Numbered from the stretch's first letter, positions 1 to 8,069 are shown. The stretch: DNA of 64,000 nucleotides from Ensifer adhaerens (GCF_013283195.1 NZ_JABEKT010000002.1:248001-312000); one strand, 5' to 3'. The notes: generated by a model not told the origin, from the letters alone. Numbers and translations are program-made.

Positions 1-1110
1 GCGACCTTCCTGCATGTTCTCGCCGTCAACTTCGCCTCCGTCGTGCCGAAGGAAGCGGTCGAAGCCGCCGCCGGCGATTTCGGCAAGAAGCCGGTCGGCT
101 CGGGCACCTTCATCCTGAAGGATTGGACCGTCGGCCAGAGCCTGACTTTTGAGCGCAATCCGGATTATTTCATCAAGGACATGCCGCACATCGACAAGTT
201 CACCGTCGAAGTCGGGCAGGAGCCGCTGGTCGCGCTTCTTCGCCTGCAGAAAGGCGAGGTCGACATCGCCGGCGACGGCATTCCGCCGGCAAAGTTCCTC
301 GAGATCAAGAACTCGCCCGAGGGCGCCGAGATCATCGTCGACGGCCAGCAATTGCACACCGGCTATGTGACGCTCAACACCAAGGTCAAGCCCTTCGACG
401 ACGTCAAGGTGCGTCAGGCCGTCAACATGGCGATCAACAAGGAACGCATCACCCGCATCCTCAACGGCCGGGCAACGCCCGCCAACCAGCCGCTGCCGCC
501 GCTGATGCCGGGCTACGACAAGGCCTTCACCGGCTACGCCTTCGACGTCGAAAAGGCCAAGGCCCTGCTTGCCGAAGCCGGCCACCCCGATGGCTTCGAG
601 ACGATCCTCTATTCCACCAACACCGATCCGCAGCCGCGCATCGCCCAGGCGATCCAGCAGGATCTGGCAGCCGTCGGCATCAAGGCCGAGGTTCGCGCGC
701 TCGCCCAGGCCAACGTGATTGCCGCCGGCGGCACCGAAGGTGAAGCACCGATGATCTGGTCGGGCGGCATGGCCTGGATCGCCGACTTCCCGGATCCGTC
801 CAACTTCTACGGTCCGATCCTCGGCTGCTCGGGTGCTGTCCAGGGCGGCTGGAACTGGTCCTGGTATTGCAACGAAGATCTCGACGCACGCGCGGTTGCT
901 GCCGATTCCATGTCGGATCCGGCCAAGGCTGGCGAGCGCCAGGCGGCGTGGGGCAAGATCTTCACCGACATCATGGCGGATGCGCCCTGGGTGCCGGTGA
1001 CCAACGAACGCCGTGTCGTCGCCAAGTCGCCGCGCATGGGCGGTGCCGGCGAAATCTACGTCGATCCGACCCGCGTCATCAACTACGACGCGATCTACGT
1101 GAAGCAATAA
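1..1110 (+). CDS. ABC transporter substrate-binding protein, family 5 (peptide/amide type), 5'-truncated
   Basis: The reading frame is open from base 1, so the signal peptide and N-terminus lie left of the window; about 369 residues remain. Visible family-5 (DppA/OppA-like) features are the stretch around FERNPDYF, the segment VRQAVNMAINKERI, and the C-terminal region WIADFPDPSNFY. These proteins capture di/oligopeptides or similar amides in the periplasm and deliver them to a cognate permease. The permease genes are not seen here and presumably lie upstream. An amidase and a double ATPase follow in the same direction, so the ligand may be an amide-bearing molecule (inference). The ligand cannot be read from the sequence. 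Confidence 0.9.
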   Translation, partial: ATFLHVLAVNFASVVPKEAVEAAAGDFGKKPVGSGTFILKDWTVGQSLTFERNPDYFIKDMPHIDKFTVEVGQEPLVALLRLQKGEVDIAGDGIPPAKFLEIKNSPEGAEIIVDGQQLHTGYVTLNTKVKPFDDVKVRQAVNMAINKERITRILNGRATPANQPLPPLMPGYDKAFTGYAFDVEKAKALLAEAGHPDGFETILYSTNTDPQPRIAQAIQQDLAAVGIKAEVRALAQANVIAAGGTEGEAPMIWSGGMAWIADFPDPSNFYGPILGCSGAVQGGWNWSWYCNEDLDARAVAADSMSDPAKAGERQAAWGKIFTDIMADAPWVPVTNERRVVAKSPRMGGAGEIYVDPTRVINYDAIYVKQ

Positions 1111-1117
1111 GCCCTTG

Positions 1118-1147
1118 GGCTCTCCGGACCTCGATGTCCGGGGAGCC
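1118..1147 (+). terminator. intercistronic hairpin after the binding-protein gene
   Basis: GGCTCTCCGGAC (1118-1129) pairs with GTCCGGGGAGCC (1136-1147): 12 pairs including one wobble, with loop CTCGAT, followed by TCTTATC. It starts 8 bases after the stop codon and lies before the next gene of the same operon. It is therefore more likely a partial terminator or 3'-end stabiliser that keeps binding-protein mRNA in excess than a full stop. Confidence 0.6.
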
Positions 1148-1170
1148 TCTTATCATCTGGGGAGAGAAAA

Positions 1171-2115
1171 ATGTGCGTTGCCTGCACCCATACCATTCAC
1201 CGCGCCAAACACCACTTCGGCTGGAACCGCGATTTTGAACCGACATTGATCGCCAAGCCGGGCGAGACCATTCATTTCGAGTGCCTGGATTCGTCGGGCG
1301 GACAGTTGGGTGCGGGCTCGACGCTCGAGACGCTGGCAAAGCTCGATTTCAACCGGATCAATCCGGTGACCGGTCCTGTTTTTGTCGAGGGTGCTGCACC
1401 CGGCGACGCGTTGAAGGTGACGATCCGCCGCTTCGTCCCATCCGGCGTCGGCTGGACCGCCAATATTCCGGGCTTCGGCCTGCTTGCCGACCAGTTCAGC
1501 GAGCCGGCGCTGCACATGTGGTCCTATGACGCCATCAGCATGGCGCCGGCGCTTTACGGCCCGGGCGGTCGCGTTCCGCTCAAACCCTTTGCCGGCACGA
1601 TCGGCGTGGCGCCGGCCGAACCGGGTCTGCATTCCGTCGTGCCGCCGCGTCGGGTCGGCGGCAATCTCGATATTCGCGACCTGACCTCGGGCGTGACGCT
1701 CTATCTGCCCGTCGAGGTCGAGGGCGCGCTGTTTTCGATCGGTGATACGCACGCGGCCCAGGGCGACGGCGAAGTCTGCGGCACCGCCATCGAGAGCCAG
1801 ATGGAGGTCGAAGCGACCATCGAACTCGTCAAGGATGCGCGTCTCGCAAGTCCGCGCTTCACAACGCCGGGGCCGGTCACCCGCCATCTCGACGCCGCAG
1901 GCTACGAAGTTACCACCGGCATCGGTCCCGATCTGATGACCGGCGCGCGCGAAAGCCTGATGCGCATGATCGACCTGCTCGGTGCCGAGCATGGATTGAG
2001 CCCGGTCGATGCCTATCTGCTCTGCTCGGTCTGCGGCGATCTCAGGATCAGCGAAATCGTCGACGCCCCGAACTGGGTCGTGTCCTTCTACTTCCCGAGG
2101 ATCGTCTTTTCGTGA
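1171..2115 (+). CDS. acetamidase/formamidase (FmdA/AmdA) family amidase
   Basis: A 314-residue protein of the FmdA_AmdA family, which hydrolyses short amides such as formamide or acetamide to ammonia and a carboxylate. Supporting stretches are the N-terminal HHFGWNRDFEP, the FVEGAAPGDAL segment, FAGTIGVAP, and the C-terminal MIDLLGAEHGLSPVDAYLL. GGGGAGAG just upstream serves as the ribosome site. The last four bases (GTGA) overlap the ATPase start, so the two are translationally coupled. Its position between binding protein and ATPase suggests it acts on the imported substrate in the cytoplasm, releasing nitrogen (inference). The exact amide is unknown. Confidence 0.88.
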   Translation: MCVACTHTIHRAKHHFGWNRDFEPTLIAKPGETIHFECLDSSGGQLGAGSTLETLAKLDFNRINPVTGPVFVEGAAPGDALKVTIRRFVPSGVGWTANIPGFGLLADQFSEPALHMWSYDAISMAPALYGPGGRVPLKPFAGTIGVAPAEPGLHSVVPPRRVGGNLDIRDLTSGVTLYLPVEVEGALFSIGDTHAAQGDGEVCGTAIESQMEVEATIELVKDARLASPRFTTPGPVTRHLDAAGYEVTTGIGPDLMTGARESLMRMIDLLGAEHGLSPVDAYLLCSVCGDLRISEIVDAPNWVVSFYFPRIVFS

Positions 2116-3794
2116 CAGCATCCCAATCCGCTCCCCCGCCGGTTCTCCGTGTCGACAGACTGTGTGTCGATGCACGAACGCCCGAAGGCGCCAAGCGCGT
2201 GCTCGACGAAGTCAGCTTTGACCTGAAGCTCGGCGAAACGCTGTGCATTGCCGGCGAGAGCGGATCAGGAAAGTCCGTCACGTCGCTGGCGATCATGGGA
2301 TTGCTGCCGAAGGCTTCGCTGCGGATTGCGTCCGGCAACATCCAGCTCGAAGGACGCGAGCTTTCGCGCCTTTCGAATTCCGCCATGCGCAGCGTGCGCG
2401 GCGGCGATGTCGCCATGGTGTTTCAAGAACCGATGACATCGCTCAATCCTGTGATGTCGATCGGCGCTCAGCTGACCGAGGCGATCCGCGAGCACCAGGG
2501 CTCGGAAGGTGTTTCGGCCGAGGCGGTGGCACTGCGCATGCTCGATGCCGTGCACATCACCGAGCCGGCGCGACGGTTGACGCAATATCCGCATGAACTC
2601 TCGGGCGGCATGCGCCAGCGTGTGATGATCGCCATGGCGCTCTCCTGCCGGCCGAAGGTGCTGATCGCCGACGAACCGACGACGGCGCTCGACGTGACAG
2701 TGCAGGCCCAGATCTTGAAGCTGATGAAGGAATTGAAGCAGGAGTTTGGCGCCTCGATCATCCTGATCACCCATGACATGGGCGTGGTCGCCCAAATGGC
2801 CGACCGCGTCGTCATCATGCAGCAGGGAAGGGTCGTCGAGCAGGGCGGGGTGCTACCGATCTTTGAGACGCCAAGGGCACCTTACACCCGCGAGCTTCTG
2901 GCGGCGGTGCCGAGATTGGGCGCCCATGCCGGCACCGATGGACCACCGCGCGTGGGGTCTGAGCCGCTGGTCGGGAACCCGGAGACGGCAAGCCCGGTGC
3001 TATCGGTGCGCGGCCTTGAGGTTGACTACGGCAAGAAAGCGGGTTGGTTCTCGAAAGCCAAGGAGAGCCGCCCGGCGGTCAGCGACGTATCCTTCGAGAT
3101 CCTGCCCGGCCAGACCCTGGGGCTGGTTGGCGAAAGTGGGTCGGGCAAGTCGACCACCGGCAAGGCGGTACTCGGGCTGGTGCCGTTCAGCGGCGAGGTT
3201 CTCGTCGATGGCTGCGATATCGGCCCGCTCAGCCAGCGCCAAATGCGGCCAGTGCGGCGCTCGGCGCAGATGATCTTTCAGGACCCCTATGCCTCGCTCG
3301 ATCCACGCATGGCGGTCGGCGCGGCGATCGCCGAGCCGTTGATCATCCACGGTATCGGCAACAGGAGCGAGCAGGACGATCGGGTTGCCGATCTTCTGCG
3401 GCGCGTCGGGCTCGGGCCGGATGCAGCCAGCCGCTATCCGCACGAGTTTTCTGGCGGCCAGCGCCAGCGCATCTGCATTGCCCGGGCACTCGCCGTCAAC
3501 CCGAAGCTGATTGTTGCCGACGAAAGCGTTGCTGCACTCGACGTCTCGGTGCGTGCCCGCGTGCTGGACCTGATGCTGGAACTGCAGGAGACGATGGGCC
3601 TTGCCTACCTCTTCGTCTCTCACGATATGGCCGTGATCGAACGCATGTCGCACCACGTCGCCGTCATGCGCGCGGGCCGCATCGTCGAGATGGGCACGCG
3701 CCGGGCCGTGTTCGAAGATCCGCAGGAGCCCTATACGCGGGCATTGATGGCTGCAGTCCCCATTCCCGATCCGGCACTCAGAGCGGTTGCGTGA
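2112..3794 (+). CDS. dipeptide/oligopeptide-type ABC transporter, fused double ATP-binding protein (DppD-DppF type)
   Basis: This is a 560-residue tandem of two peptide-importer ATPases. Walker A motifs GESGSGKS are at about residues 48-55 and 340-347. Signatures are LSGGMRQR and FSGGQRQR; Walker B regions are LIADEPTTALD and LIVADESVAALD. Both sites keep the catalytic Glu, although the second has the unusual ADESV instead of ADEPT. Each half carries the oligopeptide-type C-terminal segment (PYTRELLAAVP, PYTRALMAAVP). The GTG start overlaps the amidase stop by four bases. It powers import of the ligand bound by the upstream binding protein. Confidence 0.93.
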   Translation: MTASQSAPPPVLRVDRLCVDARTPEGAKRVLDEVSFDLKLGETLCIAGESGSGKSVTSLAIMGLLPKASLRIASGNIQLEGRELSRLSNSAMRSVRGGDVAMVFQEPMTSLNPVMSIGAQLTEAIREHQGSEGVSAEAVALRMLDAVHITEPARRLTQYPHELSGGMRQRVMIAMALSCRPKVLIADEPTTALDVTVQAQILKLMKELKQEFGASIILITHDMGVVAQMADRVVIMQQGRVVEQGGVLPIFETPRAPYTRELLAAVPRLGAHAGTDGPPRVGSEPLVGNPETASPVLSVRGLEVDYGKKAGWFSKAKESRPAVSDVSFEILPGQTLGLVGESGSGKSTTGKAVLGLVPFSGEVLVDGCDIGPLSQRQMRPVRRSAQMIFQDPYASLDPRMAVGAAIAEPLIIHGIGNRSEQDDRVADLLRRVGLGPDAASRYPHEFSGGQRQRICIARALAVNPKLIVADESVAALDVSVRARVLDLMLELQETMGLAYLFVSHDMAVIERMSHHVAVMRAGRIVEMGTRRAVFEDPQEPYTRALMAAVPIPDPALRAVA

Positions 3795-3878
3795 CGACGA
3801 GGATGTCCAGCGGGGCGATATTGGCTGTGCACAGGGGATGTGCGCAGCCAGACTGACCGCGTCTTCAGCGCGCGGCAT

Positions 3879-4067
3879 CTAGGATTGCTGCAAGCAGAAG
3901 ATTCCGAAGTTGAGAGCGAGCAGTGCGAGAAGCGTTGCCAGGAAACTTCCCAGGGCGGCGAGGGTTCTCTCTCCACCGGGTTTTCCACGATGCTTGCGGG
4001 AGAAGACGGTGGCGATCGCAACGCCCAGGGATATGCCGGCAACAGCCGGCATGGACATCAGTTGCAT
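3879..4067 (-). CDS. small hypothetical membrane protein
   Basis: A 62-residue frame whose ATG is preceded by AGGAT. Two hydrophobic stretches (about residues 5-20 and 41-60) flank a basic loop with KHRGKPGGER, which fits a two-helix inner-membrane protein. No family was recognised. It is convergent with the ATPase gene and alone on this strand, so it may instead be a chance frame; the membrane-like composition is the main argument for it. Confidence 0.45.
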   Translation of the reverse strand: MQLMSMPAVAGISLGVAIATVFSRKHRGKPGGERTLAALGSFLATLLALLALNFGIFCLQQS

Positions 4068-4158
4068 CGTAGATCCTGTTTGACGGTGCGGAGCCTATCG
4101 GCCGTGCGCGGTGTTGGCGACCTGTGCGACGACCATTCAGCCTGCGGAATTCATGAGA

Positions 4159-4368
4159 TCACAGGCCAATAGCCCGGCCGCGCAGCCGCAGCGCGCCTTC
4201 GAGCGCATCCTTGACCTGCAGCGCGCGGCGCAACCCCGGGGACTGGGTCTCACCCGCGGCCTCGATGGCGTTTTGTGCATGGGAGATGGCGATATTGATT
4301 TCGGCATCGCTGACCGATCGATCGAGCGCCAGCGCCTGCGCGGCGGCCTCATTTTCCATTGACATCAT
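4159..4368 (-). CDS. small hypothetical protein, Ala/Leu-rich helical
   Basis: A 69-residue protein starting at an ATG 4 bases after a GGAG ribosome site. The sequence alternates Ala, Glu and Leu and looks wholly helical and soluble. No family was recognised. The case for a real gene is the good start site and the elaborate upstream region: a 19-bp tandem repeat in the leader and a perfect CtrA-type box about 120 bp upstream. Confidence 0.5.
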   Translation of the reverse strand: MMSMENEAAAQALALDRSVSDAEINIAISHAQNAIEAAGETQSPGLRRALQVKDALEGALRLRGRAIGL

Positions 4369-4378
4369 GTCACTCCAT

Positions 4379-4416
4379 CAAATCACCCGGCATCGGGCAA
4401 ATCACCCAGCATCGGG
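4379..4416. repeat. two tandem 19-bp repeats in the leader of the 69-residue gene
   Basis: CAAATCACCCGGCATCGGG (4379-4397) is followed directly by CAAATCACCCAGCATCGGG (4398-4416); the copies differ at one base. They lie 10-48 bases upstream of the start codon of the minus-strand gene starting at 4368, where they could be paired operator sites or part of a structured 5' leader. Confidence 0.75.
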
Positions 4417-4486
4417 TGAGGAGCGTGTACTTAGGTGAAGCCCCGCGCGTTCCCAAGCCTGTAGGACGGCTGCATTCTCGCTATGC

Positions 4487-4502
4487 TTAATGGAGCGTTA
4501 AC
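4487..4502 (+). promoter_or_regulatory. CtrA-type box TTAA-N7-TTAAC
   Basis: TTAATGGAGCGTTAAC matches the alphaproteobacterial CtrA consensus TTAA-N7-TTAAC exactly. It lies between the stop of the DUF1801 gene and the tandem repeats in front of the small gene starting at 4368, about 120 bp upstream of that start. CtrA is the cell-cycle master regulator; binding here is inferred from the motif only. Confidence 0.5.
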
Positions 4503-4513
4503 GCTGGCGATTG

Positions 4514-5011
4514 TCACATGCGTTCACCGGGCAATTGGCTCGCTTGCCTAACCCAGTCGGCGAATTGTTCTTCATCGAGATCGTCGTTCTCGTGAATGTC
4601 GAGATAGCGCACGTCCTTCTGCTTCGACTGGCCGGGCGGGACCGGATCGAGCAACGCGCCGCGGAAGAACGCCACCTTGATGTACTTGGTGAAGACATGG
4701 ATGCCGAGGAAAAAGCCCTCGCCCTCAAGGCCATAGAGGGGAGAGTTCCATTTTACAGCCTTGCAGACGCCGGGGACGGCGCGTTCGATCAGCGCGTCGA
4801 GCCGCCGCCCGGCATCGCTCTTCCAGCCCGGCATCGCCGCGATGTAAGCTTGGACGGGGGCGTCGCCATGGCCTTTGGCGATCTGCGGATTGCCGCCGGA
4901 CAGCAGTGGGACTTCGCTGGGCGCAACCGGAGCCGCCCCGTCAGGTTTGGCTTTCTTGGCCGTCGGCTTCTCCGATGGCTTTGTCGGCTTTCTGGTCGTC
5001 TTGCCGGCCAT
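4514..5011 (-). CDS. DUF1801 domain protein
   Basis: A 165-residue protein starting at the ATG that begins MAGKTTRK. A disordered Lys/Pro/Ala-rich tail of about 40 residues resembles the tails of DNA-binding proteins and leads into the globular domain. Segments VCKAVKWNSPLYGLEG and FLGIHVFTKYIKVAFFRGA are typical of DUF1801 (YdhG-like) proteins, whose biochemical role is not established. The frame stays open upstream, but that part overlaps the neighbouring membrane-protein gene and looks non-coding. Confidence 0.8.
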   Translation of the reverse strand: MAGKTTRKPTKPSEKPTAKKAKPDGAAPVAPSEVPLLSGGNPQIAKGHGDAPVQAYIAAMPGWKSDAGRRLDALIERAVPGVCKAVKWNSPLYGLEGEGFFLGIHVFTKYIKVAFFRGALLDPVPPGQSKQKDVRYLDIHENDDLDEEQFADWVRQASQLPGERM

Positions 5012-5022
5012 GCCGCGTGCTC

Positions 5023-5235
5023 CTAACCCGCCGAATGCCGTCGGCCAAGATAGGGCAGCACGAACATGTAAAGGCCGGTGGTCAGCAGGATCGCGAGCGG
5101 AAAAAGCGGCAGGAAATAGACCCACTCGGCCGGCTGCTTGCCTATCCCCAGGGTGGCGAAGATGGCGGAGACCACCGCCGCAAAGACAAGAGACGTCCAG
5201 CGGTGGACCTGTCGTATGCAATTGTTCCAGTTCAT
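5023..5235 (-). CDS. small two-helix membrane protein
   Basis: A 70-residue protein; the ATG at 5235 is preferred because GAGG lies 8 bases upstream. Another ATG two codons earlier (5241) is possible. Residues about 10-28 and 38-60 are hydrophobic, joined by GKQPAEWVYF, and the N-terminus has HRW. It resembles short PepSY-like or DUF-type inner-membrane proteins, but no function can be assigned. It lies 11 bases upstream of the DUF1801 gene and is probably co-transcribed with it. Confidence 0.6.
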   Translation of the reverse strand: MNWNNCIRQVHRWTSLVFAAVVSAIFATLGIGKQPAEWVYFLPLFPLAILLTTGLYMFVLPYLGRRHSAG

Positions 5236-5311
5236 TGGCATATCCTCAACGTACCAGCCGGAACGGATCGGATGATCCGCCCGGCACGAACACGCGGCGC
5301 GGTACAGATCG

Positions 5312-5722
5312 TCAGTCCAGCCGCTCCAAGACCTGCTCGAGGGCCGAAACGAACCTTGGCCATCCAGCCTGCGCACCGTGATAGTAGGGCTGCTGGTCCG
5401 GCCGGAAACCGGATTGCTCCATGCGCAGGTGGGTGCCGGCGCCCGTCGGCGTGAGCGTCCAGGTGACGACGCTCTTCAGGTCCTTGGTGTCCCAGGTGTA
5501 GGACAGCGACCTGTTGGCCTCGACTGTCTGCACCTGGCAATCTACCGCGCCCCAGTCGGCCGTGAGGTTGAAACGGTGGCCCTGGTCTGGCTTAAAATTG
5601 TTCTTCATCAGCCACTCCTCGATCAGGTGCGGCTGGGTCAGCGCGCGCCAGATTTTTTCGGCCGGATAGGGCACTTCCCGTTCAACGACGACGGTGAGCA
5701 TTTCGGTTGCAGTTTCGATCAT
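5312..5722 (-). CDS. SRPBCC/AHSA1-family protein
   Basis: A 136-residue START/Bet-v1-like domain (activator of Hsp90 ATPase homologue 1 family). Diagnostic features are the N-terminal VVEREVPYPAEKIWRALTQPHLIEEWL, broken here as VPYPAEKIWRAL and LIEEWL, then LSYTWD, VVTWTLTP and the C-terminal GWPRFVSALEQVL. Its start overlaps the stop of the upstream ArsR gene (ATGA). ArsR-AHSA1 pairs are common in proteobacteria, the AHSA1 partner being a presumed binder of small hydrophobic ligands. The ligand is unknown. Confidence 0.88.
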   Translation of the reverse strand: MIETATEMLTVVVEREVPYPAEKIWRALTQPHLIEEWLMKNNFKPDQGHRFNLTADWGAVDCQVQTVEANRSLSYTWDTKDLKSVVTWTLTPTGAGTHLRMEQSGFRPDQQPYYHGAQAGWPRFVSALEQVLERLD

Positions 5723-6042
5723 TGATCCATCCTTTTGAGCAGGTCTTCAAGGTCGTCAAAACGGTTCTGCCAGAACCCGGTCATCTCTTTTGCCCAGCCG
5801 ACCAGCGGGTCAAGCGCGCCGAGTTCAGCGCTGTAATGCGTCAGCCGGCCCTCGTGCCGGTCCTTGACTAGGCCGGCGCGCTTCAGCACCCCAAGATGTT
5901 TGGAAACAGCTGGCTGCGAGATCCCGGCATGCGCCGTCAGGGCCCCGACGGTCTGGTCGCCTTCGCGGCAGAGCCGTTCAAAAATGGCCCGCCGCGTTGG
6001 GTCAGCAAGGGTCTTGAACAGGATTTCGTGTGGCAGTGGCAT
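5719..6042 (-). CDS. ArsR-family winged-helix repressor
   Basis: A 107-residue regulator. The N-terminus LADPTRRAIFERL and the recognition helix ISQPAVSKHLGVLKRAGLV are classic ArsR features. No metal-binding Cys pair (ELCVCD type) is visible; the only Cys is in RLCREG, so it probably does not sense metals by the usual alpha-3 site. It is translationally coupled to the AHSA1 gene. An imperfect 14-bp inverted repeat sits 14-48 bp upstream of its start, consistent with autorepression of the pair. Confidence 0.9.
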   Translation of the reverse strand: MPLPHEILFKTLADPTRRAIFERLCREGDQTVGALTAHAGISQPAVSKHLGVLKRAGLVKDRHEGRLTHYSAELGALDPLVGWAKEMTGFWQNRFDDLEDLLKRMDQ

Positions 6043-6055
6043 GGCAATTCAATAA

Positions 6056-6090
6056 CTCGCTGGCTATGGGTTTAATCCATAACCGGCGAG
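6056..6090. promoter_or_regulatory. inverted repeat, candidate ArsR operator
   Basis: CTCGCTGGCTATGG (6056-6069) and CCATAACCGGCGAG (6077-6090) pair at 12 of 14 positions around the spacer GTTTAAT. The repeat is in the promoter region of the ArsR-AHSA1 pair, where an autoregulatory operator is expected. Confidence 0.6.
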
Positions 6091-6222
6091 CTATGATTAA
6101 GTCAAGCCCGACTCACGGGAAAACCGCGACCTGAAATCGGACGCTTCATCCTTCGGCCTGATCGCAGGATCGACGGGCACGAACGCCATATCCTGTTGCG
6201 CTGTCTTGCCTTCGGCTGCCGC

Positions 6223-6627
6223 TCAGGTCCTGCCATCCGTAAACTGAACGAGATCCCAAAGGTTGCCGTAGAGGTCCTTGAAGACCGCGACAGTCCCGTA
6301 AGGCGCTTCCTTGGGTTCCCTCACGAATTCGACGCCTCGCGTCGCGAGAGCTTTGTAGTCGCGCCAGAAGTCGTCGGTTCGCAGGAAGAGAAAGACCCGT
6401 CCTCCCACCTGGTCGCCGATATAGTCCTGCTGATGGGCATTGGACGCACGCGCAAGAAGCAAGGAGGTATTGCCGTCACCTGCAGGCTTAACGACGACCC
6501 AGCGCTTGTCCTGTTCCGGTTGGTAGCTATCCTCCACCAGGACGAACTTCAGCGTGTTCACATAGAAGTCGATCGCTTCGTCGTAGTCACGGACGACAAG
6601 AGCGATGAGTGCGAGCGACTGGTTCAT
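6223..6627 (-). CDS. VOC-superfamily (glyoxalase/bleomycin-resistance-like) protein
   Basis: A 134-residue two-module VOC protein. The first beta-alpha module is VVRDYDEAIDFYVNTLKF; the second ends with the typical VAVFKDLYGNLWDLVQ. AAGGGA precedes the ATG. VOC proteins bind divalent metals and act as isomerases, dioxygenases or drug binders; the length and the GNLWDL ending match the uncharacterised YaeR/glyoxalase-like group. The substrate is unknown. It is transcribed alone. Confidence 0.85.
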   Translation of the reverse strand: MNQSLALIALVVRDYDEAIDFYVNTLKFVLVEDSYQPEQDKRWVVVKPAGDGNTSLLLARASNAHQQDYIGDQVGGRVFLFLRTDDFWRDYKALATRGVEFVREPKEAPYGTVAVFKDLYGNLWDLVQFTDGRT

Positions 6628-6843
6628 TTTCGTCCCTTGTCATGTGTTTGAGCCTCGCCGCTCGGTCGGACATCCATCTGTCGACCACCGGCGGTCATTT
6701 CATTGCAAGCCGTCATCGGCAGCAGCTGCATCAGTGCGGAAGGCAGCCGATGACGCCGAACTTATCGGTCGTTCCATGGTTGCAATCTTTGCTGGCGGCA
6801 CCCAGCTAACACAAGCCGTTTCAAGACCGTGGGAGCCGTCGCT

Positions 6844-7647
6844 TTGAGTTGGACACAGGAATTGCTCGGGCGTTTGCCCTTCGAATGGAAGCCTGTCATG
6901 GCCGGCGAGTCCGGAGATTTCGTCTACCGCCGCAGCGATGGGCACGCCTACGCCAAAGTCGCAACGGCTCTCCGCTCCGAAGAGCTTTCCGGGGAACGCG
7001 ATCGGCTCCTGTGGTTGCAGGGCAAAGGCATACTCGTCCCTGAAGTGATCGATTGGCATATCGCCGAGTGTGGTGCATGCTTGGTCATTTCGGCAATCGA
7101 AGGCGTGCCGGCCGCCGCGCTTTCGGCGGCCGACTTGCTGCAGGCCTGGCCCTCCATGGCCCGGCAACTTGGAGCACTCCATGCGCTGGATACCGGTCAA
7201 TGCCCTTTCGATCGCAGCCTTGCGCCGATGTTTGCGCGCGCCGCAGACGTAGTCGGGCGGAATGCCGTCAATCCCGATTTCCTGTCCGACGACGACCGGC
7301 AGACGCCCGCGACAGACTTGCTGGCACGGGTGGAGCGGGAACTTGCAGTTCGCCTCGAGCAGGAGGCGAGGGACCGGGTGGTCTGCCACGGCGATCCTTG
7401 CATGCCGAACTTCATGATCGACCCTCAGACCCTTCGCTGCACCGGCATGATCGATCTCGGGCGTCTGGGAACGGCGGACCGTTACGCCGACCTGGCGCTG
7501 ATGACCGCCAACGCCGGTGAAAGCTGGACTGAGCTGGATCAGGCACAACGGGCGACCGCAATCTTGTTCGAGGCGCTCGGCATCGCCATGCCCGATCTCG
7601 GGCGTCTGGATTTCTACCTGCGTCTCGATCCCCTGACATGGGGTTGA
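6844..7647 (+). CDS. aminoglycoside 3''-phosphotransferase, APH(3'')-Ib/StrA-like
   Basis: A 267-residue kinase closely resembling StrA, which inactivates streptomycin by phosphorylating the 3''-hydroxyl. Shared stretches include GESGDFV, GERDRL, the catalytic VVCHGDPCMPNFM (Asp about 184), the metal-binding IDLGRLGTADRYADLALM, and the C-terminal end FYLRLDPLTWG. The TTG at 6844, with GGGAG 8 bases upstream, is preferred over the GTG at 6829 because it gives exactly StrA length and N-terminal spacing. There are no transposon ends around it, so it looks resident rather than recently captured. The substrate range is inferred. Confidence 0.88.
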   Translation: MSWTQELLGRLPFEWKPVMAGESGDFVYRRSDGHAYAKVATALRSEELSGERDRLLWLQGKGILVPEVIDWHIAECGACLVISAIEGVPAAALSAADLLQAWPSMARQLGALHALDTGQCPFDRSLAPMFARAADVVGRNAVNPDFLSDDDRQTPATDLLARVERELAVRLEQEARDRVVCHGDPCMPNFMIDPQTLRCTGMIDLGRLGTADRYADLALMTANAGESWTELDQAQRATAILFEALGIAMPDLGRLDFYLRLDPLTWG

Positions 7648-7762
7648 TTTGGACCTCAGGTGCGAGCCCGCTGCGCGGTACCTGGTGCTCGGCACGGGCT
7701 GCGTTGCTGTAGCAAGGGCAGGCCACGGGCACGACTGGCGTCGCGCCCGTGTTGCATGAGCG

Positions 7763-7802
7763 GCATCAACCGTCTCACCCTGACGGGTTTGACGGTTGAT
7801 GC
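7763..7802. terminator. 40-bp hairpin between convergent genes
   Basis: GCATCAACCGTC (7763-7774) pairs perfectly with GACGGTTGATGC (7791-7802), and ACCC/GGGT extends the stem inside. It lies between the convergent APH(3'')-like gene and the DUF1127-like gene, where it could end transcripts from both sides. There is no T-run on either side, so it may be a 3'-end stabiliser instead. Confidence 0.5.
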
Positions 7803-7808
7803 ATCAGG

Positions 7809-8069
7809 TCAGTTGATACGGACGGCCGGAGCCCACCGGGGCGATGCCCAGGCAGCGATCCAGGGGTCGTCGGGCGGTTCGTCGATTTCGGGAAGCCCGA
7901 TATCGCGGCGCATCCGATTGGAGAGGCCGGTCGACTGGTTGACCAGCCGGTGATGCCGCCAGGCCGCCCGAACGAGGCCGGTTGTCGTTTTCCAGATGCC
8001 GAACGTACGGCACAGATCGTCGAGGGCTGCCGGCAGAGTGCCGGCAACAGGCAAAGATGTCTCACGCAT
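7809..8069 (-). CDS. small DUF1127-like protein
   Basis: An 86-residue protein. Residues about 30-62 (LVRAAWRHHRLVNQSTGL then LSNRMRRDIGLPE) resemble the DUF1127 motif, a short Arg-rich helical domain ending in L-x-D/N-R-x-L-x-D-I-G-L. Short DUF1127 proteins in rhizobia and Agrobacterium have been linked to RNA binding and phosphate/carbon homeostasis (established for the family, not for this gene). A weak GGGATA precedes the ATG. Confidence 0.6.
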   Translation of the reverse strand: MRETSLPVAGTLPAALDDLCRTFGIWKTTTGLVRAAWRHHRLVNQSTGLSNRMRRDIGLPEIDEPPDDPWIAAWASPRWAPAVRIN

